NCBI RefSeq assembly: GCF_002973595.1
Contig: NZ_PVEO01000010.1
Coordinates: 62,001 to 126,000 of the forward strand
Origin: Jejuia pallidilutea
GTDB taxonomy: Bacteria; Bacteroidota; Bacteroidia; Flavobacteriales; Flavobacteriaceae
Direction: 5' to 3'
DNA length: 64,000 nucleotides
The first letter of the stretch is position 1, and every line of letters begins with the position of its first letter. A program made the position numbers and the translations under genes. Positions 1-9,381 of this stretch are shown one piece after another. Below the pieces are notes generated by a model. That model was given only the letters and a program-made list of their open reading frames with translations, made no database searches and was not told the DNA's origin.

Positions 1-383
1 TTTTTAAAAACATTATAGTTGAAATGATGAAAATAAATATCTACCTCAACATTACTGTTTACGTTGTTAACGAAAGCATTATATAGGTTTTCCTTAAATG
101 AATTTAATTCATCAAACAATAATAAAACCTTTTGTTTTACATCAATATTCTCACTGGTTACATAATAGCCCTTACCAACTACAGATTGAATAATACCCCT
201 ACTTTTTAAATCGTTAAAAGCCATTAAAACGGTATCTCTAGACAGTTTGTGCTTTTCTTTTATGGCGTTTATAGAGGGTATTTGGTCTCCCTTTTTTAAT
301 TTCCCTTTAGAAATCGCTTTTTCGATAGAAAAAACGATTTGTTGGTACTTAGGAATGCTTAGTTTTTTTTTAATTTCAATCAT
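1..383 (-). CDS. GntR-family transcriptional regulator (partial, N-terminal part)
   Basis: The reading frame begins MIEIKKKLSIPKYQQIVFSI at 383 and runs off the left edge of the window. Residues 1-75 form a GntR-type winged helix: PKYQQIVFSIEKAI, then GDQIPSINAIKEKHKLSRDT and a wing ending in GKGYYV. The part that follows (VLLLFDELNSFKENLYNAF) resembles the start of the LacI/periplasmic-binding-like effector domain found on many Bacteroidota GntR sugar regulators. It diverges from the symporter at 557, so control of that transporter in response to a sugar is a reasonable inference. The effector domain is mostly outside the window, so the ligand cannot be judged. An ATG at 388 is excluded because it meets a stop after two codons. 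Confidence 0.88.
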   Translation of the reverse strand, partial: MIEIKKKLSIPKYQQIVFSIEKAISKGKLKKGDQIPSINAIKEKHKLSRDTVLMAFNDLKSRGIIQSVVGKGYYVTSENIDVKQKVLLLFDELNSFKENLYNAFVNNVNSNVEVDIYFHHFNYNVFK

Positions 384-430
384 TTCATTTCAAACATTGC
401 GTTGTAAATATATAAATATTTTTGCCAAAA

Positions 431-450
431 ACCCTACTATACCCTACTAG
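431..450. promoter_or_regulatory. Tandem ACCCTACTA repeat in the GntR/symporter intergenic region
   Basis: Two adjacent 10-bp units (ACCCTACTAT and ACCCTACTAG) lie between the divergent regulator and transporter genes. They could be half-sites for the GntR protein. This is inference from position and repetition only. Confidence 0.35.
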
Positions 451-518
451 TTTGTTAAATTGACTGATTTACACCCTTAAATATGAACTATTTCCCCTTT
501 TCTTTAAATATAAATACA

Positions 519-526
519 TATATTTG
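519..526 (+). promoter_or_regulatory. -7 promoter box TATATTTG of the symporter gene
   Basis: The sequence matches the Bacteroidota TAnnTTTG -7 consensus and lies 30 bp before the ATG at 557. No convincing TTG -33 element is seen at the usual distance. Confidence 0.55.
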
Positions 527-556
527 AAACTTTAATCAACCAAACTAAATAGAATT

Positions 557-2206
557 ATGACATCAGGATTTGATACGTGGGATTATGTAGTGTTTATTGC
601 TTACGCCATACTTATTTTGGGTGTAGGGTTATGGGTGTCTCGAGATAAGAAGGGGCACCAAAAAAATGCAGAAGACTATTTTTTAGCAAGTAAATCTTTA
701 CCATGGTGGGCTATAGGCGCATCACTTATCGCTGCAAACATATCGGCTGAACAATTTATAGGTATGTCTGGTTCTGGTTTTGCTTCTGGGTTAGCTATAG
801 CGTCTTACGAATGGATGGCTGCTTTAACATTAATTATAGTTGGTAAATACTTTCTTCCAATTTTTATCGAGAAAGGGTTGTATACTATACCAGAGTTTGT
901 GGAAAAACGATATTCAACTAACTTAAAAACAATTTTGGCCGTTTTCTGGATTGCATTGTATGTATTTGTTAACCTTACCACGGTTTTATATTTGGGTTCC
1001 CTAGCTTTAGAAACCATTATGGGAATTCCGCTTATGTATGGTGTAATTGGGTTAGCTTTATTTGCTGCCGCTTATTCATTATATGGCGGTCTTTCGGCTG
1101 TAGCATGGACAGATGTAATTCAAGTTGTATTTTTGGTTTTAGGTGGTTTAATTACAACCTATCTAGCGCTTAATACCGTATCGGGTGGGGAAGGTTTTAT
1201 TTCTGGACTAACTACAGTATTTGAAACCGTACCAGGACGTTTTGAAATGATTTTAGACGAATCGAACCCAGAGTATCAAAACTTACCTGGAATTGGTGTG
1301 CTTGTAGGTGGTATGTGGGTTGCAAATTTATATTATTGGGGTTTTAATCAATATATTATACAAAGAACATTAGCGGCAAAATCGCTTAAAGAAGCTCAAA
1401 AAGGTATTTTATTTGCTGCTATTTTAAAATTAATAATACCTCTAATTGTTGTTATACCTGGTATAGCCGCTTATGTAATGGTGAATGACCCTGAAATTAT
1501 GGCACGATTAGGTGTGAGTGCTTCAGAAAATTTACCATCGTTAAATCAAGCTGATAAAGCATACCCTTGGTTGTTACAGTTTTTACCTGTTGGTTTAAAA
1601 GGTGTTGCTTTTGCTGCCCTTGCTGCTGCTATCGTATCTTCTTTAGCGTCTATGCTAAACTCAACTTCTACCATATTCACTATGGACATTTATAAGCAAT
1701 ACATTAATAAGAATGCTAACGATAAAGCTACGGTAAATATGGGTAGAATTTCTGCGTTTGTTGCTTTAATTATAGCGTGTATTGTAGCACCATTATTGGG
1801 TAATTTAGATCAGGCGTTTCAATTTATACAAGAATATACTGGTATTGTAAGTCCAGGAATTTTAGCAGTATTCTTGTTAGGGCTATTCTGGAAGAAAACT
1901 ACAAACAAAGCAGCTATAGTTGGTGCATTGGCATCTATTCCAATAGCCATGTACTTTAAGGTAGCACCCAAAGGATGGTCCGATTCTGCATTCTTCGTAA
2001 ATGTACCGTTTATGGATCAAATGGGCTATACTTTACTGTTAACCATGGGTGTAATTGCTGTATTTAGTTATATTCAGCATAATGGTGCTGATGACGAAAA
2101 AGGTATTCCCATTACAAAACAGTTGTTTAAAACTTCACCTTTGTTTAATGTAGGTGCATTTGCAGTTATGCTTATTTTAACTGTGCTTTATGCCTTATTC
2201 TGGTAA
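557..2206 (+). CDS. Sodium/solute symporter (SSS/SGLT family), probably sugar uptake
   Basis: This 549-residue polytopic membrane protein has about 14 hydrophobic segments. Its N-terminus has the SSS-type pattern: first helix, then a linker with DYFLASKSLPWW at about 40-51, then GASLIAANISAEQFIGMSGS at about 54-73. Those features and its length resemble Vibrio vSGLT-type Na+/sugar symporters. It would import a sugar or similar solute across the inner membrane with Na+. It has its own -7 box, diverges from a GntR regulator, and is followed by a terminator, so it is probably monocistronic. The substrate is not determined; the GH3 hydrolase gene downstream could supply amino sugars, but that link is inference. 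Confidence 0.9.
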   Translation: MTSGFDTWDYVVFIAYAILILGVGLWVSRDKKGHQKNAEDYFLASKSLPWWAIGASLIAANISAEQFIGMSGSGFASGLAIASYEWMAALTLIIVGKYFLPIFIEKGLYTIPEFVEKRYSTNLKTILAVFWIALYVFVNLTTVLYLGSLALETIMGIPLMYGVIGLALFAAAYSLYGGLSAVAWTDVIQVVFLVLGGLITTYLALNTVSGGEGFISGLTTVFETVPGRFEMILDESNPEYQNLPGIGVLVGGMWVANLYYWGFNQYIIQRTLAAKSLKEAQKGILFAAILKLIIPLIVVIPGIAAYVMVNDPEIMARLGVSASENLPSLNQADKAYPWLLQFLPVGLKGVAFAALAAAIVSSLASMLNSTSTIFTMDIYKQYINKNANDKATVNMGRISAFVALIIACIVAPLLGNLDQAFQFIQEYTGIVSPGILAVFLLGLFWKKTTNKAAIVGALASIPIAMYFKVAPKGWSDSAFFVNVPFMDQMGYTLLLTMGVIAVFSYIQHNGADDEKGIPITKQLFKTSPLFNVGAFAVMLILTVLYALFW

Positions 2207-2236
2207 TTTAATACTACAATTTATTTTATATACATG

Positions 2237-2266
2237 CCCTTAAGTTTTCTTGCTTAGGGGTTTTTT
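2237..2266 (+). terminator. Rho-independent terminator after the symporter
   Basis: CCCTTAAG pairs with CTTAGGGG (one G-U) around an 8-nt loop and is followed by six T. Confidence 0.75.
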
Positions 2267-2399
2267 ATTTGCAAGTCGTCAATTTTATAAGTTTCTACAT
2301 AAAACTATCTTAAAGTGTTTTCCTCTTTTTTCTAAAAGTGTTAATTTGCCACGTTTATTAGTTAAATGCTAACAAATCAATTTGCTTAATTAATCCCCT

Positions 2400-5312
2400 A
2401 TGCGCCATTTCTTTTGTTTCCTATTTTTTTCATGTTTATTTATAAACGGACAAAATTCTACACATCCATTACAGACCAATGATGCCGAAGCCCAAAAAAA
2501 ATGGGTAGATAGTATTTATAATGCAATGACACTTAAGGAAAAAGTAGGGCAGTTGTATATGGTTCAGGTCATGTCCAATCAAAATTCAGTATTAAAAAAC
2601 AGAGTTGTTAAATTAGTGAGAGATCACCATATAGGCGGTATTATATATTCTAATGGAGGTCCAAAACGTCAAGCACGTTTAAATAATGAATTGCAGGCTT
2701 TATCTAAATTGCCAATGCTTATAGGTATGGATGCAGAATGGGGGTTAAACATGCGTTTAGATTCTACCTATGCCTTTCCATATAACATGGCGCTAGGTGC
2801 AATAACAGATAATAATTTGGTAGAACAAACAGGACGACACATTGGCGAACATTGTAAACGATTGGGTGTACATTTTAATTTTGCACCTGTAGTAGATATC
2901 AATACAAATCCTAAAAATCCTATTATAGGCAATCGTTCATTTGGAGAAGATAGAGATAATGTCACCGAAAAAGCTTTAGCCTTTATGAAAGGCATGCAGA
3001 GTGCAGGTGTTTTAGCCAATGCCAAACATTTTCCAGGACATGGTAATACAGAAACAGACTCGCACCTTACCTTGCCAACCATAAATTTTAATGCAAAACG
3101 TATAGATTCTGTTGAGCTATATCCCTACAAGGAACTCATAAAAAAAGGTTTATCTAGCGTTATGGTTGCACACCTAAATGTGCCAAGTTTAGAGCCCAGG
3201 GAAGGCTATCCTTCATCATTATCAAAACATATTGTTACCGATATTTTAAAAGATTCTTTGGGGTTTAAAGGGCTTATTTTTACAGATGCCCTAACCATGA
3301 AAGGTGCAGCAAATTTTAGTAATACTGGAGATATAGATTTAGCTGCTTTTAAAGCGGGAAACGATGTAATGCTAATGTCTGAAGATGTTGAAATTGGCGT
3401 AGATAAAATTATGGATGCCCTTAATAATGGGGAGATTACAGAAGAGCGTTTGGCGCATTCGGTAAAAAAAATATTAATGGCAAAATATAAAGTAGGCTTG
3501 CATAATTACGAGCCTGTTGGCCTGTATAATCTAGATGCCGATTTAAACCGATTGAAAGATGACATTCTCTACGAAGACTTACTAGAAAATGCTATTACTG
3601 TTGTTAAGAATACTAACGATTTAGTACCACTTACACGCTTAGAAACCAAAACACTGGCCTATGTGGCATTAGGTGATGATGATGGTACACCTTTTTATAA
3701 TGAACTAAAAAAGTATACTAAAATTCATAAAATTGAAGCAAACCAACTAGATGTGTTAATTAATAAGTTACAGTCTTACAATACAGTTATTGTTGGCTTT
3801 CATCGTTCAAATGAAAACCCATGGAAATCGCACAAATTCTCTAATAAAGAATTGGTTTGGTTGTACGAAATAGCACAAACCCACGATGTAATATTAAATG
3901 TGTTTGTAAAGCCGTATGCATTAGATGATTTAAAGACTATAGAAAATATCGAGAGTATCATAGTAAGCTATCAAAACAGTACAATAGCACAGGAGAAATC
4001 TGCACAATTAATCTTTGGCGCTATTCCTTCAAAAGGAAAATTACCAGTATCTACAGGGCAGTTTTTTAAGGCAGGCGAAGGTATTGTAAACAATCCTATA
4101 AAACGTTTAGGGTATACCATTCCAGAACGTGTGGGCATGAGTTCAGAGAAGTTAAAACGAGTAGATTCTATTGCTAAAATAGCTGTAGATTCTATGATGA
4201 CTCCGGGCATTCAATTACTAATAGCTAGAAAAGGCAAAGTTATTTATAATAAAAACTTTGGAAAACATACTTACGATGGCAATAGAAAAGTATCTTTTGA
4301 TGATATTTATGATGTAGCCTCACTTACTAAAATTTTAGCGACTTTACCTTTAGTTATGGAAATGGAGGAGAAAGGTTTAATTTCCTTAAACAGCAGCTTA
4401 TCAGAACTGTTGCCCGAATACAAAAATTCAAACAAGGCAAACATTACCATAAAGCAAATGTTATCCCACTATGCGAGATTACGCCCTTGGGAACCATTTT
4501 ATTACCATACCTTAGATACTGCTACAAAACGACCTAGTGGAAAATACTACCGTACCAAGAAAAGCAAAAAATTTGAAATAGAAGTGGCTAAAAACTTGTA
4601 TTTAAGAACAGATTATCAAGATTCTATACAAAAAATCATTAAAGAATCTGAGCTTTTAGATCGGTTGCGTTATCGGTATAGCGATTTTCCCTATTATATT
4701 TTAAAGAAATTTATAGAGAAGCATTACGACAAAGGTTTAGACGAGTTGGTACAAACCCACTTTTATCAATCACTAGGTGCAAATTACACTATGTATAATC
4801 CGTATCGAAAAATAAGTAATCAACACATTGTACCTTCTGAGGTAGACGACTATTATCGTTATCAAAAAGTGCAAGGTTATGTACACGATATGGGTGCTGC
4901 GATGCAAAATGGTGTAGGTGGGCATGCAGGTATTTTTAGTAATGCCAACGATGTGGCAAAAATTATGCAAATGTATTTGCAAAAAGGCTTTTATGGCGGT
5001 AAACGTTATTTAAGCCCGTCTATTATCGATAAATTTAATACGTGTTACTATTGTGAGAAAGACAATAGGCGCGGTGTTGGCTTCGATAAGCCCCAACTAG
5101 ATGAAGAAGGTCCTACTTGTGGTTGTATTTCTATGACAAGTTTTGGACATTCGGGCTTTACAGGAACTTATGCCTGGGCAGATCCAGAAGAAGAAATTGT
5201 TTATGTGTTTTTGGCTAATAGAACGTATCCAAAAGCAGGAAGAAACCTGTTGTTAAAACGAAATATAAGAACCGAAATTCAACGCTTAATTTATGAAGCG
5301 ATAGAAGATTAA
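2400..5312 (+). CDS. Glycoside hydrolase family 3 (NagZ-like) fused to a serine hydrolase (beta-lactamase-like)
   Basis: A signal peptide (residues 1-17) is followed by a GH3 domain and then a class C beta-lactamase-like domain, 970 residues in all. The GH3 part carries the NagZ-type motif KHFPGHGNTETDSH at about 208-221, whose His is the general acid/base in that subgroup, and FTDALTM with the nucleophile Asp near 295. This predicts exo-beta-N-acetylglucosaminidase activity on peptidoglycan fragments. The C-terminal part has SLTK (SxxK) near 640, YRYSDF near 757-762 and HSGFTG near 917, the three usual active-site boxes. The fusion is known in Bacteroidota, and a role in cell-wall turnover or recycling outside the cytoplasm is likely. 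The substrate of the serine hydrolase half is unknown; it could be a peptidase or esterase rather than an antibiotic-degrading enzyme. Confidence 0.9.
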   Translation: MRHFFCFLFFSCLFINGQNSTHPLQTNDAEAQKKWVDSIYNAMTLKEKVGQLYMVQVMSNQNSVLKNRVVKLVRDHHIGGIIYSNGGPKRQARLNNELQALSKLPMLIGMDAEWGLNMRLDSTYAFPYNMALGAITDNNLVEQTGRHIGEHCKRLGVHFNFAPVVDINTNPKNPIIGNRSFGEDRDNVTEKALAFMKGMQSAGVLANAKHFPGHGNTETDSHLTLPTINFNAKRIDSVELYPYKELIKKGLSSVMVAHLNVPSLEPREGYPSSLSKHIVTDILKDSLGFKGLIFTDALTMKGAANFSNTGDIDLAAFKAGNDVMLMSEDVEIGVDKIMDALNNGEITEERLAHSVKKILMAKYKVGLHNYEPVGLYNLDADLNRLKDDILYEDLLENAITVVKNTNDLVPLTRLETKTLAYVALGDDDGTPFYNELKKYTKIHKIEANQLDVLINKLQSYNTVIVGFHRSNENPWKSHKFSNKELVWLYEIAQTHDVILNVFVKPYALDDLKTIENIESIIVSYQNSTIAQEKSAQLIFGAIPSKGKLPVSTGQFFKAGEGIVNNPIKRLGYTIPERVGMSSEKLKRVDSIAKIAVDSMMTPGIQLLIARKGKVIYNKNFGKHTYDGNRKVSFDDIYDVASLTKILATLPLVMEMEEKGLISLNSSLSELLPEYKNSNKANITIKQMLSHYARLRPWEPFYYHTLDTATKRPSGKYYRTKKSKKFEIEVAKNLYLRTDYQDSIQKIIKESELLDRLRYRYSDFPYYILKKFIEKHYDKGLDELVQTHFYQSLGANYTMYNPYRKISNQHIVPSEVDDYYRYQKVQGYVHDMGAAMQNGVGGHAGIFSNANDVAKIMQMYLQKGFYGGKRYLSPSIIDKFNTCYYCEKDNRRGVGFDKPQLDEEGPTCGCISMTSFGHSGFTGTYAWADPEEEIVYVFLANRTYPKAGRNLLLKRNIRTEIQRLIYEAIED

Positions 5313-5394
5313 AATTGGTACTTAAAGTTATAAGTTTATTAAAACTCTTTTAATTTTTCAGTCACTTTAAGCTTTAATACTTAAACCTAAAAAT

Positions 5395-6531
5395 ATGAAA
5401 ATAGGCATTGTTTGTTACCCTACATTTGGCGGTAGTGGTGTGGTTGCTACAGAACTAGGGCTAGAACTCTCTAAGCGAGGACATGAAATACATTTTATAA
5501 CCTACAATCAGCCCGTAAGGTTAGAGTTATTAAGTAATCATGTGCACTATCATGAAGTTAACGTACCCGAATATCCGTTGTTTCATTACCAACCTTATGA
5601 GTTGGCTTTATCGAGCAAACTTGTGGATATGGTAAAATTGCATGGTATAGAAATTTTACACGTACACTACGCCATTCCGCATGCCTATGCAGCGTATATG
5701 GCTAAAAAAATGTTATTGGAAGAAGGTATTCATGTTCCTATAGTTACTACGCTGCACGGTACAGACATAACGTTGGTTGGCAGCCATCCGTTTTACAAGC
5801 CAGCGGTAACGTTTAGCATAAATAAATCAGATGCGGTTACAGCAGTTTCACAAAGTTTAAAGGAGGATACTTTACGTTTGTTTGATATTAAGAATGATAT
5901 ACATGTAGTACCAAATTTTATCGATTTAGATAAGTATAATCATAAGTTTACCGATTGTCAACGTGGTATGATGGCAGACGATAACGAAAAAATTATTACA
6001 CACATTAGTAATTTGCGTCCAGTAAAACGTGTACAAGATGTTATTGAGGTGTTTTACGGCATTCAGAAAGAACTTCCCGCTAAATTAATGTTTATTGGTG
6101 AAGGGCCAGAAAAGGAACGTATAGAAAACCAATGTAGGGATTTAGGTATTTTAGATAAGGTTATTTTCTTTGGAAAAAGCAACGAAATAGATAAAATACT
6201 GTGTTTTAGCGATTTGTTTTTGTTGCCATCACAGACTGAAAGTTTTGGTTTGGCCGCTTTAGAAGCAATGGCCTCTGGTGTGGCAGTTATTTCTAGTAAT
6301 ACAGGAGGTATTCCAGAGGTAAATATACATGGAGTTTCGGGCTTTTTAAGTGATGTTGGCGATACAGATGATATGATTAAAAATGCACTATATATTTTAA
6401 GCGATGAAGAGCGCCTAAAAACCTTTAAAAACAACGCAAGAAAAGAAGCCTTAAAATTTGATTTACACGCTATTGTACCTCAATATGAGAAAATTTATGA
6501 GGACACGTTGTCTCGGTGTTTGGTGTTGTAG
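5395..6531 (+). CDS. bshA: N-acetyl-alpha-D-glucosaminyl L-malate synthase BshA
   Basis: A 378-residue GT-B, family 4 glycosyltransferase that makes GlcNAc-malate from UDP-GlcNAc and L-malate, the first step of bacillithiol synthesis in the cytoplasm. The N-terminal loop PTFGGSGVVATELG, HVHYAIPHAYAAY near 89-101 and TTLHGTDITLVG are typical of BshA. The donor-site part has FIGEGPEKER and the EX7E-type block ESFGLAALEAMASG near 282-295. The length equals that of the Bacillus enzyme. It follows the GH3 fusion after 82 bp on the same strand. Other bsh genes are not in the window. Glycogen synthase or a generic GT4 is less likely given the N-terminal signature. Confidence 0.93.
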   Translation: MKIGIVCYPTFGGSGVVATELGLELSKRGHEIHFITYNQPVRLELLSNHVHYHEVNVPEYPLFHYQPYELALSSKLVDMVKLHGIEILHVHYAIPHAYAAYMAKKMLLEEGIHVPIVTTLHGTDITLVGSHPFYKPAVTFSINKSDAVTAVSQSLKEDTLRLFDIKNDIHVVPNFIDLDKYNHKFTDCQRGMMADDNEKIITHISNLRPVKRVQDVIEVFYGIQKELPAKLMFIGEGPEKERIENQCRDLGILDKVIFFGKSNEIDKILCFSDLFLLPSQTESFGLAALEAMASGVAVISSNTGGIPEVNIHGVSGFLSDVGDTDDMIKNALYILSDEERLKTFKNNARKEALKFDLHAIVPQYEKIYEDTLSRCLVL

Positions 6532-6557
6532 GTAGGTAATTCTTGCATTAAAAATTC

Positions 6558-6604
6558 AAAACTAAAAAACGGAAAAACTACTAAGTTCTCCCGTTTTAGT
6601 TTTA
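6558..6604. terminator. Bidirectional terminator between bshA and the DUF4139 gene
   Basis: AAAACTAAAAAACGG pairs with CCGTTTTAGTTTT, leaving a small A bulge. T-rich and A-rich flanks allow termination from both converging genes. Confidence 0.6.
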
Positions 6605-6607
6605 GTC

Positions 6608-8689
6608 TTAAATATTAATCTTCCTGTATTTGGGGTATTTAACTGCATACGAGAAGTAATACGTTTTAGAGCTGTTGGTGTTAATTTGCGCTTTCCATTT
6701 TAGAATGCCTTTTTTTGTATCATAATCTGATGCGCCAGTATCCATTACATCTACTTTAATGTCCTTATTCTGGGATACGGGAATTCTGTCTACAATAAGT
6801 ACGTCTATGGCCGATGTCTTATTGTTTTTAATATGTATTTCGTAAGATTTATCTAAAATTCTATTGTTACCAATAAGGTTGGTTTTCTTAAAATTGTTAG
6901 TAGGCTTTCTTGTAATTACTACATTTGGATCTATTCCCAATGATACGGTTAAGCTATCGGTAGTGGCATAAGGGTTTATGTTGGTAATGCCAGAATAGCT
7001 ATCTTCAAAATACACATTTACTTCTCCAGGTAATAAATTGTATTGTTGCCAATTACCAATTTTTGCAGTTAAAAATACGTTTTCGTTTATAACAGGTGCT
7101 GTAAAATATAGAAAGGTTGCAGGGACTTTAAAACTATCTATTTCTATAACGCTAATATCGCCATCTGAAGCTATAGTAGCCAATTTTTGAATTTCAAAAT
7201 TTGTATTAGTAATGCCTTCTGTTACAATATCGCCGTTAGAGGTATAACTTCCTTTTTTAGTTGTAATAATTACAACGCCATTTGATGCCCTACTGCCATA
7301 AATTGATGATGCTTCGTTGCCTTTTAAAATATCTACACCAGCTATCATATTTTCATCTAATTTTTTAAAGTCGTACTCGTTGCTAGTAACGCCATCGATA
7401 ACATACAGAGGCGTACCTTTAGATTTAAGGGAGCCAGCTCCTCTTATTTTAATGTTTGATGTACTAGATAGACCAGAAACACTTCCCGAAAGGGCATTAA
7501 TGGATGCTGTACCGTAACCAACTACAACCACTTCATCCAGTTGCGACGCATCTTCTTGCAAACTTAAATTTATAACACTAGAATGTATAGGTATGGTTTC
7601 TGTAACATAACCTAAATAAGATACCACAAGTTCTTTAGCGCCTTTGGCATCTATGGAAAAGTTACCATCAAAATCTGTACTTGTACCAATGCTTGTGCCT
7701 TTTAAAAGCACACTTACTCCTGGTAAAGGCAAGCCGCTGGCATCGGTAATTACGCCACTAATATGTTTTACAAACGGATTATGCTTAAACTCGTAACGTT
7801 TTGTTGCGTTTTCTGATAGGTATTGGCTATTTCTGCTTATAAAGTTTAAGTATTTTGGGTTAATATCTGGTTTTAAATTATTGGTGTTAGGGTCGTTTGT
7901 AGAAAGTGTAAGCTTTACGTTGTCCCAATTCACACCCGTATTTTGGTATACATGTGCCTTGTAATTTAGCTGTAATGGTTTATTAATGTCCTTTGCTTTT
8001 AAATCGTAATTTGGAAACCAGCCCGCATGCGTTACATTATATTTTATAATTAAATTAAGCTGTTTGGTGGTGTTACTATTAAGTTTTACTTTAATTTCTC
8101 CTGTTTGTATTTTATCGTCTGCATTTAATTCTGCTAGCTGTTTCTTTATATCCTCAATTTTACTAGTGTATTCCTTGGTATTTTTTAAAGATATGTGCAT
8201 AAGCTTATTAAGCTCAGTAATACGAGTTCTATAATAGGCCGCAAACTGTTTTAGTTTTTCTAGGTTTACTACTTCATTACTATTTCCAAGAGTTCTATTG
8301 TGTTCAATAATTTTTATTTCTTGTGTATAACCTTCCATTAAACCTTTTTCTAATTGAATAGCATCATTTAATGTTTCAATGTTGTTTTGAAAAGTTGTAA
8401 TAGCTTCGGTTTTATCAAACTTAGTAATATGGTTAATGGCATAATTTATAGATAGAATAGAGGCGCCATCTAACCCAGAGATTTGAATGCTATTTTCTTG
8501 AATGTAGGGCGATAGTTTAATAAAAGAAAACTCGGTTGTTCCAACAGGTAATTTAACCGAAGCATGTCGTGTTACTTGTGCACCATCTACAAATACCGTA
8601 ACTGTTTTTATGTTGGATTTTGTGGGATTTGTTGGCGAAGCAAAAGTAAAAGATACGTTTAACAAGAATACTAAGAATAGATGTTTCAT
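6608..8689 (-). CDS. DUF4140/DUF4139 (MuiA-like) secreted protein with an inserted carboxypeptidase-regulatory and TonB-plug module
   Basis: A signal peptide (about 1-17) precedes a DUF4140-like N-terminal domain beginning at KTVTVFVDGAQVTRHASVKL, a helical coiled stretch (about 90-175), and the beta-rich DUF4139 domain. DUF4139 is interrupted at about residues 306-478 by HISGVITDASGLPLPGVSVL (a CarboxypepD_reg repeat), DEVVVVGYGT and a SusC-type plug core (IRGAGSLKSKGTPLYVIDGV, then IYGSRASNGVVIITTKKG). No outer-membrane beta-barrel follows; DUF4139 simply resumes. The family is sometimes called mucoidy inhibitor A, but its biochemical role is unknown. The protein is probably periplasmic or surface associated. 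The insertion is in frame and its codon use resembles the rest, so it looks like a stable domain fusion. Confidence 0.82.
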   Translation of the reverse strand: MKHLFLVFLLNVSFTFASPTNPTKSNIKTVTVFVDGAQVTRHASVKLPVGTTEFSFIKLSPYIQENSIQISGLDGASILSINYAINHITKFDKTEAITTFQNNIETLNDAIQLEKGLMEGYTQEIKIIEHNRTLGNSNEVVNLEKLKQFAAYYRTRITELNKLMHISLKNTKEYTSKIEDIKKQLAELNADDKIQTGEIKVKLNSNTTKQLNLIIKYNVTHAGWFPNYDLKAKDINKPLQLNYKAHVYQNTGVNWDNVKLTLSTNDPNTNNLKPDINPKYLNFISRNSQYLSENATKRYEFKHNPFVKHISGVITDASGLPLPGVSVLLKGTSIGTSTDFDGNFSIDAKGAKELVVSYLGYVTETIPIHSSVINLSLQEDASQLDEVVVVGYGTASINALSGSVSGLSSTSNIKIRGAGSLKSKGTPLYVIDGVTSNEYDFKKLDENMIAGVDILKGNEASSIYGSRASNGVVIITTKKGSYTSNGDIVTEGITNTNFEIQKLATIASDGDISVIEIDSFKVPATFLYFTAPVINENVFLTAKIGNWQQYNLLPGEVNVYFEDSYSGITNINPYATTDSLTVSLGIDPNVVITRKPTNNFKKTNLIGNNRILDKSYEIHIKNNKTSAIDVLIVDRIPVSQNKDIKVDVMDTGASDYDTKKGILKWKAQINTNSSKTYYFSYAVKYPKYRKINI

Positions 8690-8894
8690 GATTAGTTATT
8701 TAAAAGTTTTATTTAAAACTAATCACACTATAAAATTTAAAAAACCAAGAATGAGTTATCTCTACCTTTTAATGCGTGAAACACCATTATGGCATAGTTT
8801 CTATAAATAATTTAGTATTACAAAACGTATTATAATAGTCTGCAACCTCTATTGCTGTTTTAAAACCGATACGTTGAATGTGTATTTATAGAAT

Positions 8895-9311
8895 TTAGTC
8901 TAAAAACTTATTTTTTAAGTCTGGTGTAGGTATCATACAGGCCTCTTTTTTGCCGTACCATTTATAGCGGTTCTTAGCAATAAAATCGTAAACCCAATTG
9001 CGTATAAATGCTGGTACAATTAAAAAGACAGTTAAAATGTTGGTGGGAAAACTTAATTTCGAAGCAATTTTTAAAGCAGCTGTACTTTTACTAAATATTC
9101 CTGTTTTTGGATTAAAAAGCAATATAGAATCTACTTTAGCCGTATTGATATTATACGCTTTAATAATTTTTTCACCTATTTTGCTTTGTAGCGGCGCAAA
9201 CAAGAATTTGTTGTTCTTATCTCGTTTTATTACATATTGTACCGAGGCGTTACACAGGTTGCAAACTCCATCAAATACTATTAAACTTTTACTTTCGGGA
9301 ATGTGTACCAT
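8895..9311 (-). CDS. Thiol-disulfide oxidoreductase-like DCC family protein (DUF393)
   Basis: This 138-residue protein has the family signature FDGVCNLCNASVQYVIKRD near the N-terminus, with the CxxC pair after the DG motif. FAPLQS follows, and the C-terminal half carries the hydrophobic stretch FPTNILTVFLIVPAFIRNWV and the basic NRYKWYGKKEACMIP end. The family has a thioredoxin-like fold, but its physiological substrate is not established. It is monocistronic by position. Confidence 0.88.
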   Translation of the reverse strand: MVHIPESKSLIVFDGVCNLCNASVQYVIKRDKNNKFLFAPLQSKIGEKIIKAYNINTAKVDSILLFNPKTGIFSKSTAALKIASKLSFPTNILTVFLIVPAFIRNWVYDFIAKNRYKWYGKKEACMIPTPDLKNKFLD

Positions 9312-9381
9312 TTTTTATAGCTCCTGTGTTGGAAAGTACCTGTTTTTAAAAATCTAAATATGTATTGCAAAGATACGAGCT

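Noticed and set aside
805-1017. Antisense short frames inside long genes, of which this is one example
   Set aside because: Dozens of 60-150-residue frames lie opposite or out of phase with well-supported genes; none has a recognisable domain or its own promoter.
5395-6531. Glycogen synthase or generic GT4 glycosyltransferase
   Set aside because: The N-terminal PTFGGSGVVATELG and HVHYAIPHAYAAY segments are specific to BshA.
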